Shown here piece after piece: positions 1 to 7,742 of a stretch of 21,827 nt of DNA. The translations under genes and the position numbers were made by a program. Numbering within the stretch: position 1 is the first letter of the stretch; every line of letters begins with the position of its first letter. Below the pieces are notes generated by a model. It had not been told where the DNA came from. It made no database searches and was given only the letters and a program-made list of their open reading frames with translations. This DNA comes from Thermoclostridium sp036562185 (GTDB taxonomy: Bacteria > Bacillota > Clostridia > DSM-8532). The stretch covers positions 1-21,827 of the forward strand of contig DATCKN010000091.1 in assembly GCA_036562185.1 (NCBI GenBank). Reading direction: 5' to 3'.

Positions 1-46
1 CGCAGGATTTTAAGTCCTGTGCGTCTGCCTATTCCGCCACTCCGGC
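1..46 (-). tRNA. tRNA-Leu (anticodon UAA), 5' part only
   Basis: The reverse complement starts GCCGGAGTGGCGGAAT and runs through a D-arm typical of class II tRNAs into an anticodon stem-loop with loop CTTAAAA, giving anticodon TAA (plus-strand positions 10-12). This reads UUA leucine codons. The first base of the tRNA is position 46; the variable arm, T-arm and acceptor 3' end lie beyond the left edge. It has its own consensus promoter at 77-105. Confidence 0.93.
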
Positions 47-76
47 TTAAGCCTTCAACACCGAAACGACTATATC

Positions 77-105
77 ATTATAAGTCACTTATAGTTGATT
101 GTCAA
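77..105 (-). promoter_or_regulatory. Consensus sigma-A promoter of tRNA-Leu
   Basis: On the minus strand TTGACA (105-100) and TATAAT (82-77) are separated by exactly 17 bases, a perfect match to the vegetative consensus. The -10 ends 30 bases before the tRNA 5' end, leaving a short 5' leader for RNase P to remove. The block 47-268 holds only this promoter and the serS hairpin. Confidence 0.9.
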
Positions 106-200
106 TAGATAATTTACTGTGGTTTATATTGGTTTTTCCCCATATATTTTAAAATATCTCTTATTATTATGTTCTTATTAGATAATATTTATTATATTTA

Positions 201-234
201 ACACTGTTGCAGTTTTTCTTAACTGCAACAGTGT
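201..234 (-). terminator. Hairpin downstream of serS
   Basis: A perfect 14-bp inverted repeat (201-214 with 221-234) with a 6-base loop begins about 35 bases past the serS stop codon. The sequence after the stem on the minus strand is AT-rich but not a clean U-tract, so this is a plausible intrinsic terminator or a 3'-end stabilising stem. It separates the serS transcript from the tRNA-Leu promoter. Confidence 0.65.
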
Positions 235-268
235 ATTGATTTTTAAACTTCCGTTAAAGTAATAGATT

Positions 269-1552
269 TTACGGCTTTTTAATTATATCTGTTCCAACCC
301 ATTTTCTTAAAACTTCCGGAACTACAACGCTTCCATCTTCCTGCTGATATTGCTCAAGTATTGCCGGGAAAATTCTGCTTGTTGCAAGCCCTGAAGCATT
401 TAATGTGTGAATCAGCTCTGTTTTACCTGTACTCGTACGCCTGAACCGGATATTTCCCCGCCTGGCCTGATAGTCATATGCGTTTGATGCCGAACTTACT
501 TCCTTGTAATCATTCATACTTGGTATCCAGACTTCAATATCAAATGTTTTTCCCATTGAAGCACTGCAGTCTTTAGCAGCAAGTTTTGAGACCCGGTGAT
601 GGAGACCTAACCCCTGAACAAGCCTTTCAGCCTTATTTACAAGTTCTTCCAGTGCCTGTTCGGAAGTTTCTGGTGTAGTGTATTGAAACATCTCAACTTT
701 GTTAAACTGGTGCCCTCGGATCATTCCACGCTCTTCTGTACGGTAACTGCCGGCCTCTTTTCTGTAGCAAGGGGTATACGCAAAATATTTTCTGGGCAAT
801 TCTTCCTCTTTCAGTATTTCATCCCTGTGATAATTTATCAGTGCCGTCTCTGCCGTTGGAAGCAGAAAATGCATATTTTCACCTGATTCAGAAGTATCAA
901 TTTTAAATACATCATCGGTAAATTTCGGGAACTGTCCTGCTGTATATCCGCATTGATATGTTAAAATATGCGGAGGCAACATAAAAACATAACCATCCTT
1001 AAGGTGTTCTTCAATGAAATAGTTCAGCAGCGCCCATTCAATCAAAGCACCCATGCCGGTATAAACCCAATATCCGCTGCCGCCGATTTTTGCACCCCGT
1101 TCATAATCAACCAAACCTAAACTGATTGCAAGATCAACATGGTTTTTTGGTTCAAAATTATAAGCAGGTTTTTCACCCCAGGTTCTTATTACTTTATTAT
1201 TCTCTTTTCCGCCGGCTACTACATCATCAGCCGGAATATTTGGCAAAGCTGATATAAATGTGTTTATTTTCTCTTCCAGTTCCCGTATAGCATCATCATT
1301 TTCCTTTATATCATCAGATAATATTTTCATTTCAGATAATAGTTCAGAAACATCCTTACCCTCTTTTTTCAACCGGGGTATATCTGAAGAAACCTTATTC
1401 CTTTTTGCTTTCTTTTCATCATTTAATGCAATCAGTTGCCTTCTTTGCTTATCCCAATCAAGCAATTCAGTAAAATCTACAACATCCATTCTTTTCAATA
1501 ATGCATTTTTTACTTCATCGGGGTTGTTCCTTATTCTGTTAATATCAATCAT
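269..1552 (-). CDS. serS: Seryl-tRNA synthetase (class II), divergent subtype
   Basis: This 427-residue protein activates serine with ATP and charges tRNA-Ser in the cytoplasm. Residues 30-105 are a charged helical arm, the long antiparallel coiled coil that grips the tRNA-Ser variable arm. The catalytic core follows with TAE (233-235), motif 2 around YRKEAGSY...RGMIRGHQFNKVEMF (263-289) and motif 3 around TLNASGLATSR (383-393). The start ATG has a GAGGTG ribosome binding site. The gene is 20 bases downstream of the DUF4446 gene and is probably cotranscribed with it. Oddities: the core differs from the common bacterial form. The usual SSCSN is SSASN (353-357), the usual GDxGFxAxKTYD block reads KDCSASMGKTFD (327-338), and the usual GRDTRG in motif 2 is RTEERG (271-276). 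No T-box leader is visible upstream, although many Firmicute synthetase genes have one. Identity as SerRS is secure; the subtype is inferred. Confidence 0.95.
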   Translation of the reverse strand: MIDINRIRNNPDEVKNALLKRMDVVDFTELLDWDKQRRQLIALNDEKKAKRNKVSSDIPRLKKEGKDVSELLSEMKILSDDIKENDDAIRELEEKINTFISALPNIPADDVVAGGKENNKVIRTWGEKPAYNFEPKNHVDLAISLGLVDYERGAKIGGSGYWVYTGMGALIEWALLNYFIEEHLKDGYVFMLPPHILTYQCGYTAGQFPKFTDDVFKIDTSESGENMHFLLPTAETALINYHRDEILKEEELPRKYFAYTPCYRKEAGSYRTEERGMIRGHQFNKVEMFQYTTPETSEQALEELVNKAERLVQGLGLHHRVSKLAAKDCSASMGKTFDIEVWIPSMNDYKEVSSASNAYDYQARRGNIRFRRTSTGKTELIHTLNASGLATSRIFPAILEQYQQEDGSVVVPEVLRKWVGTDIIKKP

Positions 1553-1572
1553 ATTTTTACACCTCTTGTCAA

Positions 1573-2052
1573 TTATTGTTTTCTATTTTCCAAAGCCTTA
1601 TTAATTGCTTCCACTTCTTCATTTGACAATTTTCTTTGTGGTTCACCTTTTTTAATTTCTTTTGCGTAGACATATGAGTTTTCTCTGGAATATATACCTG
1701 TTATTACAAAACCGTCTTTTTTTTCATCCAGTGCTGCTATGGAAAAACTCATATTGTTGCCTACATTTTCAAAGGCATTATAATTCACCATACCAATATG
1801 TTGCAAGCAATCAGGAATCTTTCTTTCCAGCTCTTTAATTCTCTTATCCATAACGACATGTACATCGTTTCTTAATTTCTCCAGATTTTCAAGGTACGAA
1901 ATCATAAGGTTTTCTACATCATTGTCTCCCAAACCCTGCATAAAATATTTATATTTTCTGATAATACCGTTCAATCTGATATTCTGTATTAAGAAAAAAA
2001 TAACAGATATTATTGACAGGGTTAAGGAAATATATAATATGTATTTTTCCAC
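1573..2052 (-). CDS. DUF4446-family single-pass membrane protein
   Basis: This is a 159-residue protein of unknown function; it resembles DUF4446, a family common in Clostridia near parAB and serS. A GTG start at 2052 is chosen because GGAGGG (2064-2059) lies 6 bases upstream. Longer readings start at codons with no ribosome binding site and would add a basic, low-complexity N-terminus. Visible features are one N-terminal transmembrane segment (about residues 4-24) with no cleavage site, a charged helical stretch that may be coiled coil (about 40-80), and a C-terminal domain with VNYNAFENVG, MSFSIAALDE, GFVITGIYSRE and YAKEI motifs. The likely topology is a short outside tail with the domain in the cytoplasm. 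It lies between parB and serS. No catalytic motif is recognised and I assign no function. Confidence 0.8.
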   Translation of the reverse strand: MEKYILYISLTLSIISVIFFLIQNIRLNGIIRKYKYFMQGLGDNDVENLMISYLENLEKLRNDVHVVMDKRIKELERKIPDCLQHIGMVNYNAFENVGNNMSFSIAALDEKKDGFVITGIYSRENSYVYAKEIKKGEPQRKLSNEEVEAINKALENRKQ

Positions 2053-2206
2053 TAATATCCCTCCATTATATGGATTCATTTTAAAATTGGACAAAAAAAA
2101 CCTACGAAACCTACGCAGAAATTTGGTCCTAAATATACCATATAATACCAATCAATTACAACGCGTTTATTTTTAATTCTGACGGCTCCAAATGCATTTT
2201 AATGAA

Positions 2207-2235
2207 ATTATATTACCATGGTTACAAAAATGCAA
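2207..2235 (-). promoter_or_regulatory. Candidate promoter for the DUF4446 gene and serS
   Basis: On the minus strand TTGCAT (2235-2230) and TATAAT (2212-2207) are 17 bases apart, giving an mRNA leader of about 150 bases before the GTG at 2052. A second weaker candidate lies downstream at 2161-2132 (TTGTAA, 18-base spacer, TATATT preceded by TGG). No terminator separates parB from this region, so readthrough from parAB is also likely. Confidence 0.5.
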
Positions 2236-2257
2236 TACAGGCGAAAATAACAATAAC

Positions 2258-3115
2258 CTAATTTTTGGAATAATTAGATATAAGTTCTATTATTCTGTTG
2301 AATTCATCATTTGAATAATATTCAATTATTATTTTTCCCTTATTCTTATTATGGCGTAAATCCACCTTTGTTCCAAATATACTTTTTAACTTTTCTTCAA
2401 TATCAAGTATATTTGCATCCTTATTTAATTTTTGGCCTTTCTTGCTTATATTCCTAATGTTTTTTTGTTCATTGACCATTTTTTCTGTTTGCCGAACACT
2501 TAAATTTTTCTCAACTATTTCTTCAGCCAGTTCTAATTGCCTTTCCGCATCTTCTATAGTAATTAATGTACGGGCATGGCCAGGTGTTAATAATTCGTTG
2601 ATAAGCATATCCTTTATTTTTTCCGATAATGACAGCAACCTTACCGAATTAGCAATTGCGGCCCTGCTTTTGCCAACTAATTTTGATAATTCCTCCTGGG
2701 TAAGCCCGTGCTCTTCCATTAGCTTCTGATAAGCTTCAGCTTCTTCAATCGGATTAAGATCCTCCCTCTGGAGATTTTCGATCAAAGCAATTTCCATAGT
2801 TTCACGGGATGACAAATCCTTAATAATTGCAGGAATGGTTTTTAGCCCTGCAATCTTTGCAGCGCGCCATCTTCTTTCCCCGGCTATTATTGTATATCCT
2901 GTACCTTTTTTCTTTACAATAATAGGCTGTACTACACCATGCTGTCTTATTGATTCTGCCAGTGCCTGCAACTTTTCCTGATTAAAGTTTTTTCTTGGCT
3001 GTTCTTTATTAGGCTCAATGTCATTAATTTTTAATTCTACAATGCCAGATTCATCTGAAAGTATATTTTCAGTATCAAGTAGAGCTCCAAGTCCTTTTCC
3101 AAGTGCCTTTTTCAT
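2258..3115 (-). CDS. parB: Chromosome-partitioning ParB (Spo0J-type CTPase clamp)
   Basis: This 285-residue protein binds parS, loads as a CTP-gated DNA clamp and recruits SMC and ParA for origin segregation. The N-terminus has the short KKALGKGLGALL motif that in this family contacts ParA. The CTP-binding core shows GERRWRA (79-85) and ENLQRE (113-118). The helix-turn-helix spans about 136-162 (LTQEELSKLVGKSRAAIANS), and the C-terminus is a basic linker plus dimer domain. The specificity positions are ParB-like: Arg151, Ser157, Ser162 and Gly179. The start ATG is 2 bases past the parA stop with GGAGGTA inside the end of parA, so translation is likely coupled. Cognate parS sites lie at 3964 and 4304. 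The length is normal for the family. Confidence 0.95.
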   Translation of the reverse strand: MKKALGKGLGALLDTENILSDESGIVELKINDIEPNKEQPRKNFNQEKLQALAESIRQHGVVQPIIVKKKGTGYTIIAGERRWRAAKIAGLKTIPAIIKDLSSRETMEIALIENLQREDLNPIEEAEAYQKLMEEHGLTQEELSKLVGKSRAAIANSVRLLSLSEKIKDMLINELLTPGHARTLITIEDAERQLELAEEIVEKNLSVRQTEKMVNEQKNIRNISKKGQKLNKDANILDIEEKLKSIFGTKVDLRHNKNKGKIIIEYYSNDEFNRIIELISNYSKN

Positions 3116-3117
3116 TT

Positions 3118-3885
3118 CTATACCTCCGAATATTCAATAACTTCATCTGCCAGATCCATGTAGCATTCAGCACCTTTTGATTTATTATCATAAAGAATAA
3201 TTGGAAGTCCATAGCTTGGCGCTTCGCTTAAACGGACATTTCTGGGAATAATTGTTCTATATACTTTATTACCGAAATATTTCTTAACTTCATCAACTAC
3301 CTGTATTGATAAGTTTGTTCTGGCATCAAACATTGTCAGCACGACACCTTCTACCTTTAGTTCAGGGTTTAAGTGTTTTTGTACAATTTTTACTGTATTC
3401 ATCAATTGGCTTAATCCTTCTAATGCATAATATTCACATTGTATTGGAACTAAAATTGTATCAGCCGCTGTTAATGCATTTACTGTAATAAGCCCTAAAG
3501 ACGGTGGACAATCAATTATTATGTAATTAAAATTGCTTTTAACGTTTTCAAGTGCATGTTTTAACCTTGTTTCTCTTGAAATTATTGAAACAAGCTCAAC
3601 TTCAGCTCCTGCCAGCTGTATATTGGATGGGGATAATACAAGATTATTAACTTTTGTTTGTATAAAGGTCTCTTTTATTGGCAGATCATTAATTATAACA
3701 TCATATATAGATTTTTTTATATTAGTCTTATCTATTCCCAATCCGCTTGTAGTATTTCCCTGGGGATCAATATCAATCAGCAAAACCTTTTTTCCCTTAA
3801 CTGCAAGACATGAACTAAGATTAACTGCAGTTGTGGTTTTACCTACCCCGCCTTTCTGATTGGCTATTGCAATAATTTTAGACAT
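3118..3885 (-). CDS. parA: Chromosome-partitioning ATPase ParA (Soj)
   Basis: This 255-residue cytoplasmic P-loop ATPase of the ParA/MinD family binds DNA non-specifically as an ATP dimer and is stimulated by ParB. In Bacillus it also modulates DnaA. A deviant Walker A KGGVGKTT is at 11-18, with the family signature lysine at Lys11. Walker A' IDIDPQGN is at 37-44 and Walker B IIIDCPP at 122-128. The short form lacks an N-terminal helix-turn-helix, as expected for chromosomal ParA. The ATG at 3885 has a modest GGGGTG ribosome binding site. It is the first gene of a parA-parB unit with an extended -10 promoter at 3916-3924. A parS site lies about 40 bases upstream of that promoter, so ParB loading could influence its transcription. 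Confidence 0.96.
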   Translation of the reverse strand: MSKIIAIANQKGGVGKTTTAVNLSSCLAVKGKKVLLIDIDPQGNTTSGLGIDKTNIKKSIYDVIINDLPIKETFIQTKVNNLVLSPSNIQLAGAEVELVSIISRETRLKHALENVKSNFNYIIIDCPPSLGLITVNALTAADTILVPIQCEYYALEGLSQLMNTVKIVQKHLNPELKVEGVVLTMFDARTNLSIQVVDEVKKYFGNKVYRTIIPRNVRLSEAPSYGLPIILYDNKSKGAECYMDLADEVIEYSEV

Positions 3886-3915
3886 TTAATACACCCCACA
3901 CCTAATACTTTACTC

Positions 3916-3924
3916 ATTATAGCA
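3916..3924 (-). promoter_or_regulatory. Extended -10 promoter of parAB
   Basis: The minus strand reads TATGCTATAAT, a perfect -10 (3921-3916) with the TGn extension (3924-3922). The -35 is poor (TTTATT at 17 bases), as usual for extended -10 promoters. Transcription would start about 25 bases before the parA ATG. The neighbouring parS (3964-3979) sits just upstream of the -35 region. Confidence 0.6.
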
Positions 3925-3963
3925 TACCAACTTATTAAAATAAACGATAAAATTGAATTAAAA

Positions 3964-3979
3964 TGTTTCACGTGAAACA
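3964..3979. promoter_or_regulatory. parS site 1
   Basis: TGTTTCACGTGAAACA is a perfect match to the 16-bp bacterial parS consensus. The palindrome extends to 24 bp (3960-3983). It lies upstream of the parA promoter and next to the parB that should bind it. Confidence 0.97.
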
Positions 3980-4289
3980 TTTTTCTTTAGTATTATATGT
4001 TCCATAATTCTAATTTAAAATTATAATCAGTATATCTTTAAAAATTATTAAGACTTAATAAGATATGATCTTTTTTTATTTTAATATTTTTTGATTTAAT
4101 TTAATAATACTCCATATGCAAAATTGAATTTTATAATAATGAAATGTTAATTATTTAAATTATATATTTTAGTGTTGATTCGCATATTACTTCTATTAGA
4201 AGTATTTTTTGATCTTGCAGATTAAGTTCCGATTTTTATTTTTATTACTATTAAATTTATTCTAGTTTTATGGTATAAAACATACTTAT

Positions 4290-4333
4290 AAAGCAAAAAG
4301 AAATGTTTCACGTGAAACATTTCTTTTTGCTTT
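4290..4333. repeat. 44-bp perfect palindrome enclosing parS 2
   Basis: Each 22-base arm pairs without a mismatch around the central CACGTG; the outer arms are AAAGCAAAAAG and its complement CTTTTTGCTTT. It begins 43 bases past the gyrB stop codon. As RNA it would form a long hairpin with a U-rich 3' arm on either strand, so it may also act as the gyrB transcription terminator. That second role is inference. Confidence 0.85.
4304..4319. promoter_or_regulatory. parS site 2
   Basis: This is a second perfect parS, identical in its 16-bp core and 340 bp from the first. It lies at the centre of a 44-bp perfect palindrome (4290-4333) just downstream of gyrB. Confidence 0.97.
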
Positions 4334-4375
4334 GATCTTTTTACATTTTTAAATTCTATATTATACTTATTTATT

Positions 4376-6307
4376 TTATACATCCAGATTATTTACCTGT
4401 TTCGCATACATATGGATAAATTCTTTTCTAGGCTCTACCTTTTCTCCCATCAGTATGGTAAATATTTCTTCTGCTACTATCGGATTATTAAGATCAATTT
4501 TTAACATTTTTCTTGTTTTCGGGTCCATTGTTGTTTGCCACAGCTGTTCCGGATTCATTTCACCCAAACCTTTAAATCTTTGAATAAGCAGGTTGCTGTC
4601 TCCTCTTTGCCATCCTTTTTCGCTAAGTAATTTCTCCAATTCCCTATCATTATACACATAATATTCTTCTTTGCCTTTATTTACTTTATATAGCGGTGGC
4701 AGTGCTATATATACATGTCCGTTTTCGATCAATGGTTTCATATATCTAAAGAAAAACGTTAACAACAGCGTTCTTATATGATGACCGTCAACATCGGCAT
4801 CTGCCATAATAATTACTTTGTGATACCTTAGCTTTGACAGATCCATATCTTCACCAAAGCCGGCACCCAAAGCAGTTATTATCGGTGTCAGTTTATCATT
4901 TCCGTAAACTTTGTCTGATCTTGATTTTTCAACATTTAACATTTTACCCCATAATGGAAGTATTGCCTGATATTTTCTGTCCCTTCCCTGTTTCGCAGAT
5001 CCGCCGGCAGAATCTCCTTCAACAATGAACAACTCACATAATCGGGGATCCTTTTCCTGACAGTCTGCAAGTTTTCCCGGTAACGAAAAAGATTCCATCG
5101 CTGATTTTCTTTTTACCAATTCTCTTGCTTTTCTTGCTGCTTCTCTTGCCCTGTACGAAGCAAGTGATTTCTCAATAATAATTTTTGCCGTCTTTGGATT
5201 CTCCTCCAATAGATATTGCAGTTTTTCCGTAACAACATTTTCTGTGAATTGTCTTATATCAGCATTTCCCAGCTTTGTTTTTGTTTGCCCCTCAAATTGT
5301 GGTTCTGTTAATTTGACATTTATAATTGCCGTAATGCCTTCACGTATATCTTCTCCTGACAAATTCTTATCAGAGTCTTTAATTAAATTAATTTTCCTCG
5401 CATAATCATTTATTACTTTTGTTATTGCTGCTTTAAATCCAGTAACATGAGTACCGCCTTCTGTTGTCGGTATATTGTTCGCAAAACTGAATACATTTTC
5501 AACATAACTGTCGGTATACTGAAAAGCTATTTCTATTTCGGCATTATCTTTTTTTCCTTCCAAGTATATAATATCTTCATGTATTACATCTTTATTCTGG
5601 TTGATATATTTTACAAAAGAAATTATTCCTCCGTCATATTTAAGAACTTTTTCAACAGGTTTCTCTTCCCTGTTGTCTACAAGTATAATGGTTAAACCAC
5701 GATTTAAGAAAGCCAATTCTCTGAATCTTTTTAACAGAACATCAAAATCAAAAACTGTTTCCTCAAAAATTTCAGGATCAGGTTTAAAAGTTGTAATTGT
5801 CCCGGTAGTATCAGTTTCTCCTATAATTTCCAATTTTGTTACTGTCTTTCCTCTTTCATAGCGCTGCTTATATCTTTTTCCATCTCTGCACACTTCAACT
5901 TCCATCCATTCCGATAAAGCATTTACTACAGCTGCTCCAACGCCATGAAGTCCACCTGATACTTTATATCCTGATCCTCCAAATTTACCACCAGAATGCA
6001 AAGTAGTATGAACTACTTCAACAGTCGGAATTCCAATTTTTGGATGTATGCCGACTGGTATACCCCTTCCGTTGTCAATATTTGTTATACTGTTATCCTT
6101 ATTTATAATAACTTTTATTGTATCGCAATAACCTGCTAAAGCCTCATCTATACTGTTATCGAGTATTTCATAAACAAGATGATGAAGTCCCCGGGAAGAA
6201 GTTGATCCTATATACATGCCAGGTCTCTTTCTGACTGCTTCTATGCCTTCTAAAACCTGGATCTGTTCTTCGTCATATTTTTTATTCTTTTCTACCTCAA
6301 CGTTCAT
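4376..6307 (-). CDS. gyrB: DNA gyrase subunit B
   Basis: This 643-residue ATPase subunit of gyrase works with GyrA in an A2B2 complex that introduces negative supercoils. The GHKL ATPase domain shows YEILDNSIDEA (46-56, catalytic Glu47, Mg-binding Asn51) and DNGRGIP (78-84). The transducer domain follows at about 230-400. The TOPRIM domain shows EGDSAGG (430-436) and DADVDG (503-508), and the C-terminal tail domain has QRFKGLGEMNPEQLW (576-590). Length matches the short Gram-positive form without the proteobacterial insertion. The ATG has GGAGG 9 bases upstream. It is the last gene of the dnaA-dnaN-recF-remB-gyrB run. gyrA is not next to it but about 12 kb away, on the other side of oriC. Confidence 0.98.
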   Translation of the reverse strand: MNVEVEKNKKYDEEQIQVLEGIEAVRKRPGMYIGSTSSRGLHHLVYEILDNSIDEALAGYCDTIKVIINKDNSITNIDNGRGIPVGIHPKIGIPTVEVVHTTLHSGGKFGGSGYKVSGGLHGVGAAVVNALSEWMEVEVCRDGKRYKQRYERGKTVTKLEIIGETDTTGTITTFKPDPEIFEETVFDFDVLLKRFRELAFLNRGLTIILVDNREEKPVEKVLKYDGGIISFVKYINQNKDVIHEDIIYLEGKKDNAEIEIAFQYTDSYVENVFSFANNIPTTEGGTHVTGFKAAITKVINDYARKINLIKDSDKNLSGEDIREGITAIINVKLTEPQFEGQTKTKLGNADIRQFTENVVTEKLQYLLEENPKTAKIIIEKSLASYRAREAARKARELVKRKSAMESFSLPGKLADCQEKDPRLCELFIVEGDSAGGSAKQGRDRKYQAILPLWGKMLNVEKSRSDKVYGNDKLTPIITALGAGFGEDMDLSKLRYHKVIIMADADVDGHHIRTLLLTFFFRYMKPLIENGHVYIALPPLYKVNKGKEEYYVYNDRELEKLLSEKGWQRGDSNLLIQRFKGLGEMNPEQLWQTTMDPKTRKMLKIDLNNPIVAEEIFTILMGEKVEPRKEFIHMYAKQVNNLDV

Positions 6308-6346
6308 TTATATTTTTCCTCCCTCTGTAATTTCTAATTTAGATAT

Positions 6347-6604
6347 TCACTCTGCCTTCATGTACCTTTTTAACAAAGTACTTGTTGAAATCGGAGAAAG
6401 GTATACTTTATTGCTGTATTTACTTTGCGTAATTATAATTGATTTCGGTAATTCATTTTCTTCAACATTAACTATAAAGCCTTCCTCTTCTGAAGTCTTT
6501 AAAAAATTCCTTGTATCCTGTGATATCGTCGATCTTTCCATATCAATTATTGCAACAATATCCTTAACAAATACCATAAAGTCTCCACCAATGTGCAAAA
6601 ACAT
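6347..6604 (-). CDS. remB: RemB-like DUF370 protein (extracellular matrix regulator family)
   Basis: This 85-residue protein resembles Bacillus subtilis RemB (YaaB), which occupies the same place between recF and gyrB. Matching parts are the N-terminal MFLHIGGDF and VKDIVAIIDM, then LPKSIIIT and the C-terminal VYLSPISTSTLLKR. The start at 6604 is chosen because it aligns with family N-termini and has GGGTGAT upstream; an ATG 36 bases further upstream adds unrelated residues. The related RemA protein is a DNA-binding regulator of biofilm-matrix genes; RemB's own role is less clear. No transmembrane segment is seen. The recF-remB gap is 58 bases and the gap to gyrB is 39 bases, so cotranscription is likely. 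Confidence 0.88.
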   Translation of the reverse strand: MFLHIGGDFMVFVKDIVAIIDMERSTISQDTRNFLKTSEEEGFIVNVEENELPKSIIITQSKYSNKVYLSPISTSTLLKRYMKAE

Positions 6605-6662
6605 TATATCACCCTGTCTTAAAATTGCATACAAATGCATAATATTTTTAAATTATATACAT

Positions 6663-7742
6663 TTACACCACAGTACCGTTTTTTATATTTATGTATGATA
6701 TATTTCCATCTGACATATTGAACTGAGTTTTATCGGTGGATGTTACTACTGCCTGTTTATTCTTAATTAATTCATATAAGAAGTTACGACGTTTTTCATC
6801 TAATTCCGACATTACATCATCTAATAAAAGTATCGGTACTTTACCTGTTTTTTCCTCAATTTCTTCCATTATTGCTATATTCAAAGCAAGAGCCAATGAT
6901 CTTTGTTGTCCTTGAGAACAATATAATCTTGAATTTCTGTCGTTTAATAATATTTCTATTTCATCCCTGTGGGGTCCATACAGGCATAACCCATGCTCTA
7001 TTTCCCTATTCTTATTTTCTGTAAGAAGATCCAGTAAACTATTATATGTATTCTTACCATCCTCATGCAATGTCTTATACTTTATTCTTACATCTTCTTT
7101 TCCTTCTGATATTCCGTGCATAATTCTTTTCATTTTTTTCTCAAGGCTTTCTATCAAAGATTTTCTTTCATCAATTATAACAGTTCCTGCTTTAGCCTGG
7201 CTCTCTGTCCAAATATCCAGCTGCGGGTTTGGCTGCTTGTCTTTCTTTAACAATGCATTCTTATTTTTAACTATTTTATTGTACTTCTGCAAGTTAAAAA
7301 GATATCTTTTATTAATCTGGCATAATACTATATCTATTATTTTTCTTCGTTCGCCCGGAGATCCTTTTATACATGAAAGGCTTTCGGGTGAAAACAATAC
7401 AGATGGAACAACACCCAAAATATCTGAGATCTTCTCTTTTTTTACTTCATTTATAAATAACTTTTTTTTGTCTCCTTTTTCATATATTATTTCTATATTT
7501 TGCAAATAATTACTTTCTTCAAATTCCAGCTTTATATCGAAAAATGCCTCGCCATGTCTTACTAATTCATTTGTATTGTTTGTCCTGTGTGATTTTCCGG
7601 TAGAAAACAAATATAATGCTTCGATTATATTTGTTTTCCCCTGGGCATTCTCTCCATATATAAGACTTACATTATCCGAAAAATTTATTTCTTCTTCAAT
7701 ATAATTTCTGAAATTTTTCAATCTTAATTTTTTAATACCCAT
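6663..7742 (-). CDS. recF: DNA repair and replication protein RecF
   Basis: RecF is an SMC-like ABC ATPase that helps RecO/RecR load RecA at gapped or stalled forks. Numbered from the upstream ATG at 7745, it shows LKNFRNY at the N-terminus, Walker A GENAQGKT (31-38), GPHRD (257-261), the ABC signature SQGQQRS (278-284), Walker B ILLLDD (305-310) and a D-loop SELD just after. Two adjacent ATGs (7745 and 7742) exist. I prefer 7742 (359 residues) because the GGGG upstream is then 6 rather than 3 bases away and the protein begins MGIKKLRLKNF as in relatives. It lies 24 bases past dnaN; the small S4-domain gene that often separates dnaN and recF in Firmicutes is absent. Confidence 0.97.
   Translation of the reverse strand: MGIKKLRLKNFRNYIEEEINFSDNVSLIYGENAQGKTNIIEALYLFSTGKSHRTNNTNELVRHGEAFFDIKLEFEESNYLQNIEIIYEKGDKKKLFINEVKKEKISDILGVVPSVLFSPESLSCIKGSPGERRKIIDIVLCQINKRYLFNLQKYNKIVKNKNALLKKDKQPNPQLDIWTESQAKAGTVIIDERKSLIESLEKKMKRIMHGISEGKEDVRIKYKTLHEDGKNTYNSLLDLLTENKNREIEHGLCLYGPHRDEIEILLNDRNSRLYCSQGQQRSLALALNIAIMEEIEEKTGKVPILLLDDVMSELDEKRRNFLYELIKNKQAVVTSTDKTQFNMSDGNISYINIKNGTVV

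Larger units (their letters stand above)
3886..4375. other. Gene-free AT-rich centromere block between parA and gyrB
   Basis: These 490 bases lie between the parA start and the gyrB stop. They hold the parA promoter, two identical parS sites 340 bp apart and a plus-strand terminator-like hairpin (4188-4204, 7-bp stem, 3-base loop, then six T). The remainder is very AT-rich with no convincing ORF. No DnaA box was found, so I do not read it as part of oriC. Confidence 0.7.

Noticed and set aside
683..1604. Plus-strand open frames of 67 and 114 codons across serS
   Set aside because: They lie wholly or mostly inside the conserved serS gene, have no ribosome binding site and encode low-complexity Phe/Ser/Ile-rich sequence typical of antisense reading.
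2053..2257. T-box riboswitch in front of the DUF4446 gene and serS
   Set aside because: No AGGGTGGNACCGCG-like T-box sequence or terminator/antiterminator pair is present on the minus strand.
3980..4290. Second origin or DnaA-box cluster in the AT-rich parA-gyrB spacer
   Set aside because: No match to TTWTNCACA was seen; the AT-richness alone is not evidence for an origin.
2442..6698. Plus-strand open frames over parB, parA, gyrB and remB (up to 160 codons)
   Set aside because: They are antisense shadows of well-identified genes, with no recognisable protein family and no translation signals.
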